Under the pieces are notes generated by a model. The model saw only the letters and a list, made by a program, of their open reading frames with translations. It had not been told where the DNA came from and did not search any database. From assembly GCA_943737045.1 (NCBI GenBank), contig CALSFV010000657.1:1-64000 (forward strand): 64,000 bases of DNA. The letters run 5' to 3'. Shown one piece after another: positions 54,291-64,000 of the stretch. The number at the start of each line of letters is the position of its first letter. Positions within the stretch are counted from its first letter, which is position 1. Position numbers and translations under genes: made by a program. This DNA comes from Parapristionchus giblindavisi (Eukaryota; Nematoda; Chromadorea; Rhabditida; Diplogasteridae).

Positions 54291-54878
54291 GATACCCTGT
54301 AGTCACACAACAGGGAAGGCGCTTCTCACCCACGCCAGTTCGATTCCCACTTGGAGCACAAATCTTTTGCAGCTTTAAAACTTCGTTATATAACTTGATA
54401 GAGCTATTGTTGTTCTACTCTAGTAGAATCTTATTGAAAACATATGGTATACTTTCAATTTATTGGCTTTTGGCTGTCCAAATCATCTTTCTTCTCTCAT
54501 GATAGCTAGAATATTTCACTAAAGTAACCCACTCACGTTCATTAACTGCAGAAAAATCAGCAAAAATGAAAAATAAAAAAACCTAAGATCACATGCTGAT
54601 GTGAAAGCTTCAGATCGCCATGAATAAGTGGGAATGTACATACAAGGAACCGAACCACCAACCCACCGCGAACTAGCCAAGCCCACTACCCACTGCGCTA
54701 CCAGGACACGATTGCACATTGCTCAGAACTCTTAGTCTTTTCCAAAGAAACATATAATCATATAGCCATAAAGCGTGCAAATCGATTGCCCGAAATGGAC
54801 CACTCCAGATTTCTGGCAAATCGTTTGCCAGGCAAATGGCTGTGGCTAACGATTTGCCTGGTAAGTTTGCTCTCAGTG
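54291..54878 (-). mobile_element. TIR element M, copy 2 (truncated)
   Basis: Inverse orientation of the copy at 57298-58020. It ends TTTGCTCTCAGTG at 54878 but stops at GATACCCTGT on the left, missing about 120 bp including one terminus. Both tRNA-like modules are present. Confidence 0.85.
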
Positions 54879-55630
54879 CATAAATGCACGTTATCTATTC
54901 TCTACCTCTCCCTCTTTCTCCATCCATAGTATCCACCCCTCCAGATCCTCTCTATGTATGCCTTCCCAATATTGCAATCCGAGACTCCCGTACGCTAACA
55001 AGTCTTCTTTCATGCCAGCTCTTTTCCCTTATTTCCCTCCTCCAATAGTTACGTTTACGACATCCCGGACTTGCGTCGGTTAATAGTTCCTTCGTAAACA
55101 ATCGGAAAGATAAAATTACAGAGTCATTTTACCAGTCAATGCAAAAGTGAGATACAATTGAAAGAGAGATGTGGAGCGACAACGGATGGACTTTCAAAAA
55201 TAATTATATTAAAAATAATAATGATGACATGAAAGAAATACAACAGTCAACATCGATGAACAATAAAGTCAGAAACGTGCCCCGATCAGACTACCGTACT
55301 CAGAGAGAGAGAGAACAATAAACAGCAGCTACCGTAATCATATCAACATGAATACAGTATCTACCGTATCACGAGATAATACTACAGTAGACAAAGAAGG
55401 GTGGCTACACTACGTCGAGCAATACAAGCAGGGAGAATATAGTCAGATCACACAAGCGATGATGGGCTAATAAAAATAGAGATGAAAGGGGAGAAAATAT
55501 ACGAGACATACGAAACAACTTGTAATGAAAGAAGAAGGAGAGGGAGAAAGAAGGAGACGAAGGGAAATGGAGAGGGAGAAGGGGAGAGATACATGATGCT
55601 GGAGCCAAGATAGCGATAGATAAACTGTAC
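54879..55630. other. Non-genic stretch
   Basis: Unique-looking AT-rich sequence, with ACCGTAATC-type words (55290-55400) leading towards the minisatellite, and purine-rich GAGAAGGAG stretches near 55530-55590. No gene supported. Confidence 0.5.
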
Positions 55631-56212
55631 GATGTTACCGTAACCATCGATCAATAGAAAGTAGCTACCGTAACCATCTATCAATAGAAAGTAGCTACCG
55701 TAACCATCTATCAATAGAAAGTAGCTACCGTAACCATCGATCAATAGTGAGTGGCTACCGTAACCATCGATCAATAGTTAGAGGCTACCGTAACCATCGA
55801 TCAATAGCGAGTGGCTACCGTAACCATCTATCAATAGAAAGTAGCTACCGTAACCATCTATCAATAGAAAGTAGCTACCGTAACCATCGATCAATAGTGA
55901 GTGGCTACCGTAACCATCGATCAATAGTGAGTGGCTACCGTAACCATCTATCAATAGAAAGTAGCTACCGTAACCATCTATCAATAGAAAGTAGCTACCG
56001 TAACCATCGATCAATAGTGAGTGGCTACCGTAACCATCGATCAATAGTGAGTGGCTACCGTAACCATCGATCAATAGTGAGTGGCTACCGTAACCATCTA
56101 TCAATAGAAAGTAGCTACCGTAACCATCTATCAATAGAAAGTAGCTACCGTAACCATCGATCAATAGCGAGTTTCTACCGTAACCATCGATCAATAGCGA
56201 GTGGCTACTGTA
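55631..56212. repeat. 30-bp minisatellite (GCTACCGTAACCATC)
   Basis: About 19 copies of a unit GCTACCGTAACCATCGATCA + ATAGTGAGTG. Two main variants (CATCGATCAATAGTGAGTG and CATCTATCAATAGAAAGTA) alternate in runs, giving a higher-order pattern. The unit length is a multiple of three, so long repeated peptides open on both strands; they are not genes. Confidence 0.96.
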
Positions 56213-56857
56213 CCATGCTAACGCTGTGTCGGCATCGCGCCATTGTTCAGGATTGATAGAGAGGATAATGAAAAGGAATAAATAATAGGGGAGAGTGAGG
56301 AATAGAGAAAGGAGCCACCGCAGGCGCCACGTTGAGCAAACATTAATGTGGCATTAAAAAGTGGAATCAAACGCCTGTTCGATCAGAGAGAATGAGAGAA
56401 AACGAACAAGATATGAAACATAACAGATACAGTAGCTATCAAAGTGGCGGTGGTGGTCTAGCAACGAAAGGTGGATTACGGCATCAATTGTGGTGGAAAC
56501 ATGGAGGAGATGTATATAGTGGATCATGAAAGAGAGAAAGAAGGTAAAGGTCGGAGGGGAGGACAAAGACTAATAATCAATCGATATCCGAAATTAATCA
56601 TTCTTATATTCCTCCATCGATTAATCATTTCTCCATCATTTTCTCTTTCTCTCCTCTTCATTCGCCTTTTCAATACAAACTCAAACATAAAACGATACAA
56701 GATGGATGGATTTTGTAATGTTGGAGGGGTTATTGTAGCCTAAGCTAGAAGTACGGAAAAACGAGTAGACAACGATATAAATTACGATGAGTAAGCAACA
56801 GAATAGATACGGAGATACGGTAGAAAGTGGGCGGAGTCTGGGGATTACGGTAGCCGT
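56213..56857. other. Downstream flank of the TMEM209-like gene
   Basis: Probably contains the 3' UTR of the minus-strand gene. No other coding signal. Confidence 0.5.
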
Positions 56858-58926
56858 TCAGCGTCCCGTCACGACGACATCGAGATTGATAGCGGGATCG
56901 GAGAGAGCGAGTCGATCGATCCGTCCGTCGTTTCTTCTTTTCGCATGGGCGATGAAGTGAGCCAGAATACAGAAGAGTGAACGAGACTGAAATTAATCAA
57001 TAGATCAATAGATAATTTATGCACTTATATTAACGTACGTTAAGGAAAAATTTATTAGCTGTGTATTCATTCTTTACAGAAGCCAATAAATTAAATAGGC
57101 TTTAACTAATCAGTAATGCCTTACCGGAATCGTTGAGACGCCTTCAGACGTTACCGCGACGAACTCGAGTGAGGGAGGATTGATCGAGGCCTGATCAAGA
57201 ATATTGATTTTCTTAAATTTATTTTCATTTCGACAAATCTTTTCGCCCAAGAACCGCTCTAAAATTCGCGACTAAGAAAGATATATTAGGGTCTCTACAC
57301 TGAGAGCAAACTTACCTGGCAAATCGTTAGCCACACCCATTTGCCTGGCAAACGATTTGCCAGAAATCTGAAGAGGCCCATTTCGGGCAATCGATTTGCC
57401 CGATTTATGGCTATAGGATTACATGTTTCTTTGAAAAGACTATGAGTTCTGAGCTATGTGCAAGCATGTCCTGGTAGCGCAGTGGGTAGGGGGTTTGGCT
57501 AGTTCGCGGTTGGTTGGTGGTTCGGTTCCTTGTATGTACATTCCCACTTATTCATGGCGATCTGAAGTTGTCACATCAGCATGTGATCCTTGCTTTCTTA
57601 TTTTTCATTTTTGCTGATTTTTCTGCTGTTAATGAAAGTGAGTGGGTTACTTTAATGAAATACTCAAGCAATCATTAGAGAAGAAAGATGATTTGGACTG
57701 CCAAAAGCCAATAAATTGAAAGTGTACTATGTGTTTTCAATAAGATTCTACTAGAGTAGAACAACAATAGCTCTATCAAGTTATATAACGAAGTTTTAAA
57801 GCTGCAAAAGATTTGTGCTCCAAGTGGGAATCGAACTGGAGTGGGTGAGAAGCGCCTTCCCTGTTGTCTGACTACAGGGTATCGATTTGCACGTATTCGG
57901 GCGAAACATAATAGCCCCAATTCTGGCTAAAGAGATTCGCCCGAATACGGGCAAATTGCTACATGAGTTCCACGATGGGGCAAATCATTTGCCCGAATAT
58001 AGGCAACTTTGCTCTCAGTGTATTGTCCGTTTAAAATGTACAAAATAAGATGCAAAATCGTGAATCCGATAGGGTATAGTATGAAGAAGACCGAAATGTA
58101 ACCGGACTGCACCCTTCCAACTGGAGGAACCGATGAACAAAATATTAGTATATGCAGTCTCTAGAGAAATTATGGCCTTGCTCGTTTTAGTTTTTTTTGC
58201 AACCTCATTGTCAGATCTAATGAAATTATCAGACAATATTCAACCTTATCATGTCCCCACTGCGAAACGCTAATGCACCTGGTGGAATGGGCGAGCAGGT
58301 AAGTGACCGCACAGCTCAAATACAAACAAGCTGCCTTGCGCATATACACCCATTCTCTCTCCTCTTTCGCACTTCAACCCATGACTTTTGAACACACTAC
58401 ATGAACCTACCAGATGGATGTAGAACGACCCGCTGCTCTGGTGGAGGGCGGTCGGTTTCGACGGATTGATCAGTGTATATCGAGCGGTGAAGGGCTGATC
58501 GACCTGATCATGATGCAATCAATCAATAAATCAATAAATTCCAAAAGTCATGAACTACTGAATCATTGATAAAGAGAGTCTATCAAGTCTAACAACTAAA
58601 AATTCCTAATTCAATCGATAAACCAAATTACGGAAAAGCAATGACCAATACAGAATCGATCATAACTGCTCGTAAGCCTTAGAAAAAAGGAAGAAATGTA
58701 AGTAAAAAAGCCTACATTGTGAGTCTTCACGAGGGAGCTGCTGGATATGCGGGAGTCCATGAACTTTGAGAAGAGCGATAGCACGAGCTGCGTGTCTCCA
58801 CACGAGAAACGTTCCATTTGCTGACCTACTGCGAGATCAGCCACACGAGACACGATGTACTTCTGAATAAAGGAATTATTATTGTAATTATTCTTATTAT
58901 TATTAGCATTATTATTAGTATTACTA

Positions 58927-58989
<63 letters not shown>

Positions 58990-61900
58990 CCAAACGGCTA
59001 TCGTACCTGATTGTGATGAATCTTGAGGTATGGTAGAATGCGCGGGAGGGTGGTGGAGATGAGATCAGGATGAGCCGTGATCGCAGCGGACAACGCGTCA
59101 GACGAGCTCATACCGACGCGGAGATGCAACGCGGACAGATCCTACAAGAGCAAAAGATACCTAAGGATATGGGAATATTTCACAATACAAAAAGATATAT
59201 AATTCTTTGAAAAAATCAATAATTACCGTATCCAGACGCTCATTGAGCGAACGGATGTCATCATCGAGCGGTCGAACAATCGTGTTCACAAGCCAGACGC
59301 GCATCCGCTGCGCCGTACGCGTCAACTCCGCGACCGATAGAAGCCCTCCTGAGAATGCGAATATTCATTTTATTTTAAAAAAATTATTATCGCGATGCTC
59401 CATGTACCTTGAGTGTACATACTACGTTAATTCATTTCACATTTTAATGTAAAATGAACTGTAAAACTTTAAAAGGTCAATTCTGTTTGTTGCCCAAGCA
59501 CTTAACATATGGAACAGTCGTACTCTTACGAAATGGAACACCATGGTTGTTTCGATTCAAAGACAAAAACTTGTACAAGAATCCTGAACACACCTGTATT
59601 CGATGAGTCGCCGCGGCTTCTCTGGGCGCCAGAGTCCTTCTGCGAACCACTACCACAGGAACCGCTTGACGAAGCTCTGAATTACGCATAAATAGATAAC
59701 TATTATTACTAAATTGAATAATTTTTAAAAAAATTACATCGATTCATGGCGTGGACGCTTTCGAGGCGGCGATGACGACGATGAATCCTGCAAAAAAATA
59801 TTGATTGACCTAATATTTTATTGATTGATGGAATAATTTGTGAATAAATAGATCAACTATATAGAATGAAAGTGTTGAACATCTCAGTGGCGACAGAAAT
59901 GGCTTGTTCGTCAGCTCTCACATCATGGATCAAATCGCAAACAAACAACAACTCACTGCATTAGCCGCGACAGCCGCGCGTTGAGCCGCGATATCGACGC
60001 GGAAGCGCGTCGCCTCGTCCGAACCGGAACCACCTGTGAAGAGAATACACAGTTATCAAGGGATTTGCTCACACGAAAAATGTAATTCTTGGGCCTAGAA
60101 TATATCCAAAGATCAAAGATCACAAACCAGGGGGAGAAGCGAGTCTGGGCGACAGATCGACATCACCTCTTTTGTCGTCGATGACGGTATCTGGGGAAGA
60201 AATCAGTTAAAGAGTCAAAATAACAAAAATCAAAGATCAAAAGACAAAAGATCAGCTAATTCTAAATAATAGATAAACACGCTCAAACCTATGAGAACCG
60301 TCGAAATAAAATCAATCAGTATTACCTCACACAAGACTAGACTACTTCATTAGAGTCGAGATCAAAAGATCAAAAATCAAAGGTCAAAGATCAGAAATCT
60401 TACATAGACCAGACTTGCTCCCGGAGGCCTCACCACTCATGTCCTCCTCATCATCTTCACGATCCAGAAGCGGTGGACTGCCTTGGGGAGTGTGCTATAA
60501 TAATATAAAGTACCAAATTGTAAAGACCATGAATAGATGAATTCACGTTTCAGAATATATGGGTTTTATTTTTGTAATAATCAAGCGCGTACATTTATTC
60601 TAATTGATCACGTATCATATTTTCGTTCTCTCATCTCTCCTTCCACTGCTTGTACCATTTCCAGAGAATAACTATGGGGAGAGGGTTAGGCGGAAAGGGG
60701 ATCTCGGCAAAAATTCGGTAATGGTAATTTACCGGTCTGAAAAACCGGTGAACGGTAAAACTCTTAAAACCCGGTAAACGAGAGGTAAAAAAAAGACAAT
60801 TTTTTTCTGCGTAGTTGTTCTCTACGTTTATTTTTTCTCTATGAGATCTACGATATCATACTAACACTATGAATGGCAAACTGCCAATTTGCGCATACTT
60901 TGACAATAACTTGCAGACTTTCAATGGAGCATTTTATTTTTAAAGAACGAAGAGCTTTTGTTGTACTCATATATTTGTTGTTTTTTGATCGACTATCTCT
61001 CTGACTTCTACCATATTCCATCGTCTTACCTCAATGGTAGCTGCTTCTCTCAGCAAGGCAGGGGGGGCGATGTCACCTGAATGTAAAACATTAATATGGT
61101 GAGAGTCGTGAGAAGAACTTGCTCATTGAACCTGCACACGAGTAATCAATTGAAAAATCGTTTGAATTTTTCGGTGGCTTTTTCATTTTCTAGATTTCAA
61201 AAATGATTTGGAAACACTGCATTCGATCTAGTAAACAATACAACTTTCGTAAAGATCGCGATAAATTTGTTGTTTTTACCACCATCACCATGTGATCATT
61301 CATTGATTGACTCGATAAGCGGCTCGAACTTCAATGTTGTTCCATTCGGAGCAATTGATGAATAATTAAAGGGAGGGAGCGGGACTTACATGACATCAGT
61401 GGTCGGCACAATGGGAGAAGACCGAACTCTTCCTTCTGTAGTTCTGCAAAACATCTGATGATAATCCGATCATTTAGACATCATGTTTTTTAATGATTTT
61501 AATTTTATGATTATTTGAAACCTTTCTGCATTTTGAAAATCTGCAAGAAAGCTACTCGATGGATAAATCCCGTAATGTAACCTCAATTGAGCAAAGGTGA
61601 ATCATCTTACCAGTGAGGGCAGGGCTGGAATTGGGGCCCAGAGGAAGATCTGAAAAAAAAAATTAATTGATTTATCTATTGATTGTATCAATCAATACAA
61701 TCAATAGTTAATTCTATATTGTGTGTAGAAAAGAGGAGGGAGAGGGAGAGAGAAGGGAAGAATGAAGGAGAGGGAAAGAGGAGAGGGAGAGGGAAGGGAA
61801 GAATGAAGGAGAGGGAAAGAGGAGAGGGAGAGGGAGAGAGAAGGGAAGAATGAAGGAGAGGGAAAGAGGAGAGGGAGAGGGAAAGAGAAGGGAAGAATGA

Positions 61901-63183
61901 AGGAGAGGGAAAGAGGAGAGGGAGAGGGAGAGAGAAGGGAAGAATGAAGGAGAGGGAAAGAGGAGAGGGAGAGGGAGAGAGAAGGGAAGAATGAAGGAGA
62001 GGGAAAGAGGAGAGGGAGAGGGAGAGAGAAGGGAAGAATGAAGGAGAGGGAAAGAGGAGAGGGAGAGGGAGAGAGAAGGGAAGAATGAAGGAGAGGAAAA
62101 GAGGAGAGGGAGAGGGAGAGAGAAGGGAAGAATGAAGGAGAGGGAAAGAGTAGAGGGAGAGATAAGGGAAGAATGAAGGAGAGGGAAAGAGGAGAGGGAG
62201 AGGGAGAGAGAAGGGAAGAATGAAGGAGAGCGAAAGAGGAGAGGGAGAGGGAGAGAGTAGGGGAGAATGAAGGAGAGGGAAAGAGGAGAGGGAGAGGGAG
62301 AGAGAAGGCAAGAATGAAGGAGAGGGAAAGAGGAGAGGGAGAGGGAGAGAGAAGGCAAGAATGAAGGAGAGGGAAAGAGGAGAGGGAGAGGGAGAGAGAA
62401 GGGAAGAATGAAGGAGAGGGAAAGAGGAGAGGGAGAGGGAAGGGAAGAATGAAGGAGAGGGAGAGAGAAGGGAAGAATGAAGGAGAGGGAAAGAGGAGAG
62501 GGAGAGGGAGAGAGAAGGCAAGAATGAAGGAGAGGGAAAGAGGAGAGGGAGAGGGAGAGATAAGGGAAGAATGAAGGAGAGGGAAAGAGGAGAGGGAGAG
62601 GGAGAGAGAAGGGAAGCACAGCGTTTCTCTACCACAGTGAGAGCGCGCACTGGAATTTTGGCAAAATGCCAAAAAAATTACGGTATGACTACACCTCTCA
62701 TCGTCTGTGTCTCTCACTTTTGCGTGCTCTCTCTCTTTTTCGCTCTACCTTGTTCTCTGTTACACCATAGGCGCTCTAGAAACGCTGTGGGAAGAATGAA
62801 GGAGAGGGAAAGAGGAGAGGGAGAGGGAGAGAGAAAGTGAGGGGAGATGGAGAGCGAATGGATAATGGTGGAGAGGGGGAAGAAAAGGGGAGAATGAAGG
62901 ATAGAGAGAAATGGGGAGAATCTCCGGTATTTCAAAAGTTGAAGTGTACTTATACCTTCACTTTAAGTAGACTTGTAAGTCTGCTTACTAAAGTGAAAAA
63001 AGTGACGTCGCTAACTTAAAGTAGACTTAAAGTGTTTAAATTTTGAAATACCAGAGATGAAGGAGAGGGAGAGGGAAAGGGAGAGAGGGGGAGGAGATAA
63101 AAACCGAACAGTATGAAACACTTTTAAAAGTATTGTACCTTTTTCAGATCCACTAGATGATGAACTCTCTGACATTAATGATG
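56858..63183 (-). CDS. TMEM209: TMEM209-like nuclear-envelope protein (3' 14 exons)
   Basis: Exons, 5' to 3': 63139-63183, 61611-61649, 61390-61443, 61030-61076, 60404-60494, 60128-60190, 59957-60033, 59738-59787, 59594-59676, 59227-59348, 59007-59141, 58716-58862, 58411-58503, 57125-57190 and 56858-56986 (the last contains the TGA). Each has GT and AG ends and all 14 junctions keep one open frame. The first 200 residues are Ser/Asp-rich and disordered; a basic PPRKRPRHES could be a nuclear signal. The C-terminal half resembles TMEM209 (PF09786): RMRVWLVNTIVRPLDDDI, LPRILPYLKIHHNQKYI, SFYIHL joined to ASINPP, and a final exon with LFCILAHFIAHAKRRN. The N-terminal membrane helices and start codon lie beyond 63183. 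In vertebrates TMEM209 sits in the nuclear envelope and binds a nucleoporin. Introns carry element M copy 3 and two small inverted-repeat elements. A candidate upstream exon ending near 63558 has a conflicting phase. Confidence 0.78.
57298..58020 (+). mobile_element. TIR element M, copy 3 (complete)
   Basis: CACTGAGAGCAAACTTACC to ...TTTGCTCTCAGTG with TA duplicated at 57296-57297 and 58021-58022. Lies in the intron between TMEM209-like exons 58411-58503 and 57125-57190. tRNA-like modules at 57467-57537 (plus) and about 57816-57878 (minus). Confidence 0.9.
58922..58990. repeat. (ATT)n microsatellite
   Basis: About 20 ATT units in the intron between exons 58716-58862 and 59007-59141. Confidence 0.97.
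61726..62612. repeat. 46-bp purine minisatellite
   Basis: About 19 copies of a 46-bp unit (GAAGAATGAAGGAGAGGGAA + AGAGGAGAGGGAGAGGGAGAGAGAAG) in the first intron of the TMEM209-like gene. 46 is not a multiple of three, so the peptide repeats every 138 bp in all three minus frames (300-338 codons). These frames are artefacts. Another copy follows the element at 62617-62789. Confidence 0.96.
62617..62789. mobile_element. Small TIR element inside the minisatellite
   Basis: CACAGCGTTTCT at the left and AGAAACGCTGTG at the right, with an inner AGAGCGC/GCGCTCT pair. GGAAG duplicated at 62612-62616 and 62790-62794. 173 bp, non-coding. Confidence 0.85.
62925..63051. mobile_element. 127-bp inverted-repeat element
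   Basis: GGTATTTCAAAA at the left and TTTTGAAATACC at the right; an internal ACTTTAAGTAGACTT-type palindrome. Sits in the purine-rich intron, near a short GAGGGA block at 63060-63100. Confidence 0.75.
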
Positions 63184-63590
63184 CTGAAAAGGATAATATT
63201 TATTTTTCGAATGCATGGTGAGAATATGTGAAAATACGCAAAGTAGAGAAAAGGCAAGTCTCAATAGAATAGGCGGCAAAGTGGGGGATACATAGGAAGA
63301 GGCCGATCAATACAAGGTAGATCATTCATTCCCTAGAAGGTCACACACAGATAGTGAGTAGAGATGATAGGGGAAGGTGGATCGAAGAGAGAGCAGACGG
63401 GAAGACAATACATAGAGATATACAAGAGGTCAACAAGAATCCAGTGATCGATCAATAACTATAGTATCCCGGAGACCAATTACAGTATACCACTAGCTCC
63501 GAGAAAGTTCCTGAGCAATGCTGCCACAATTTCGAGTGGAAGAAAATCTCACCTTATAGTGCTCGATCTGCGCTGCTCTGGTATTTTTCC
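63184..63590. other. Upstream flank or intron of the TMEM209-like gene
   Basis: A donor-like AAG|gtgaga on minus at 63551-63558 may end an upstream exon, but the frame that would join contains a stop. Nothing else recognised. Confidence 0.4.
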
Positions 63591-63653
63591 TGCCAGGAAC
63601 CCGGTAAATCCGGCAAGGTTCCTGGTAGAAAATTTACCGGGTTCCTGGCACGC
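63591..63653. repeat. Inverted repeat (CCAGGAACCCGGTAAAT)
   Basis: TGCCAGGAACCCGGTAAAT and its inverse, with a further GGTTCCTGG half-site in the loop. Confidence 0.8.
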
Positions 63654-63697
63654 CCATGTTATTAAATTAAAAACTATCTCAATACATACAAACTTAA

Positions 63698-63870
63698 CCG
63701 TATATAACGGAAGTGCCAAAAGACCGCGGTCATTTGGCACTTCCGTTATATACGGGTCGAAGCCATGTAACCCGTATATAACGGAAGTCCCAAATGACCG
63801 CGGTCATTTGGGACGTCCGTTATATACTGGCCACCCGTACATAACGGACGTGCCAAAAGACCGCGGACTT
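63698..63870. repeat. Tandem palindromes centred on GACCGCGGTC
   Basis: Two near-perfect palindromes of about 60 bp (CCGTATATAACGGAAGTGCC... and CCGTATATAACGGAAGTCCC..., each with its inverse) and half of a third. Each is centred on GACCGCGGTC. All arms carry TATATAACGGA. Confidence 0.88.
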
Positions 63871-64000
63871 ATTCTATCAATCTATGCTACCATCAATCAT
63901 TTGAATTCATTCGGTAACGCAAATTATATTAGTATTTCTTACTCCGCACTACTCTATCGACTTCATTTACTCTACTCCATTTAATTACTCTATCCATTCA

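Noticed and set aside
55747..56256. 169-codon plus-strand frame of repeated YRNH/SI peptides
   Set aside because: The minisatellite unit is a multiple of three bases, so the frame stays open by structure; the minus strand is open too.
61688..62717. Three overlapping 300-338-codon frames on the minus strand
   Set aside because: All come from the 46-bp minisatellite in an intron; composition is only Ser, Pro, Leu, Phe and His.
63551..63610. Upstream exon of the TMEM209-like gene ending AAG|gtgaga
   Set aside because: The phase needed to join 63139-63183 would place a TAA just before the donor, and its 5' part lies in an inverted repeat.

Overview
The window looks like a repeat-rich stretch of an animal genome, most likely a nematode. 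Spliced genes have short exons and introns ending mostly in TTTTCAG, TTTCAG or TTGCAG. There is a eukaryotic selenocysteine tRNA gene. The mobile elements are RTE LINE, Tc1/mariner, BEL/Pao and Ty3/gypsy, and the BEL primer site matches a tRNA-Gly ending in CCGATGCA-CCA, as in Caenorhabditis. The assignment to nematodes is an inference; no species is claimed.

Layout. 1-8 kb: purine/pyrimidine microsatellites ((GA)n, (GAGGGA)n) around orphan coding exons (3.3-3.7 kb on minus, 7.36-7.66 kb on plus) and the tRNA-Sec gene (7845-7931, minus). 8.9-22 kb: a series of palindromic (foldback) DNA elements, one interrupted by a truncated RTE LINE with a 52-bp target duplication. Among them is an ARF/ARL-like GTPase gene (16.7-18.2 kb, plus) whose exons 2-5 lie in a 1160-bp segment that is repeated in inverted orientation at 13.7-14.86 kb. 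22.6-31.9 kb: elements nested at least three deep, with a dead Tc1 element in the core. 32.9-36.8 kb: two exons of an unidentified minus-strand gene, separated by a compound element (33.4-36.7 kb) that carries inverted 31-bp arrays and tRNA-like modules.

36.98-53.17 kb: a young 16.2-kb Ty3/gypsy element (identical-looking 370-bp LTRs, AATAT target duplication) on the minus strand. A second young LTR element, BEL/Pao-like (913-bp LTRs, GAATG target duplication), has inserted into its envelope-like region. The gypsy element is unusual because the envelope-like glycoprotein is encoded between Gag and Pol. Apart from the BEL insertion and one in-frame TGA, gag, env and pol lie in a single reading frame.

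53.2-63.2 kb: one further orphan exon (53490-53557), a 30-bp minisatellite, then a 14-exon minus-strand gene. Its reading frame stays open and in phase through all 14 exons, and its C-terminal half resembles TMEM209, a nuclear-envelope protein (PF09786). Its introns hold a DNA element with tRNA-like modules, an (ATT)n run, a 46-bp minisatellite and small inverted-repeat elements.

The host genes do not form an operon with a shared function; most of the window is mobile DNA. The most informative signals are the gag-env-pol gypsy element, the two-part tRNA-Gly complementarity in the BEL leader, the ARL inverted duplication, and several unrelated palindromic elements that each carry tRNA-like Pol III promoter modules.
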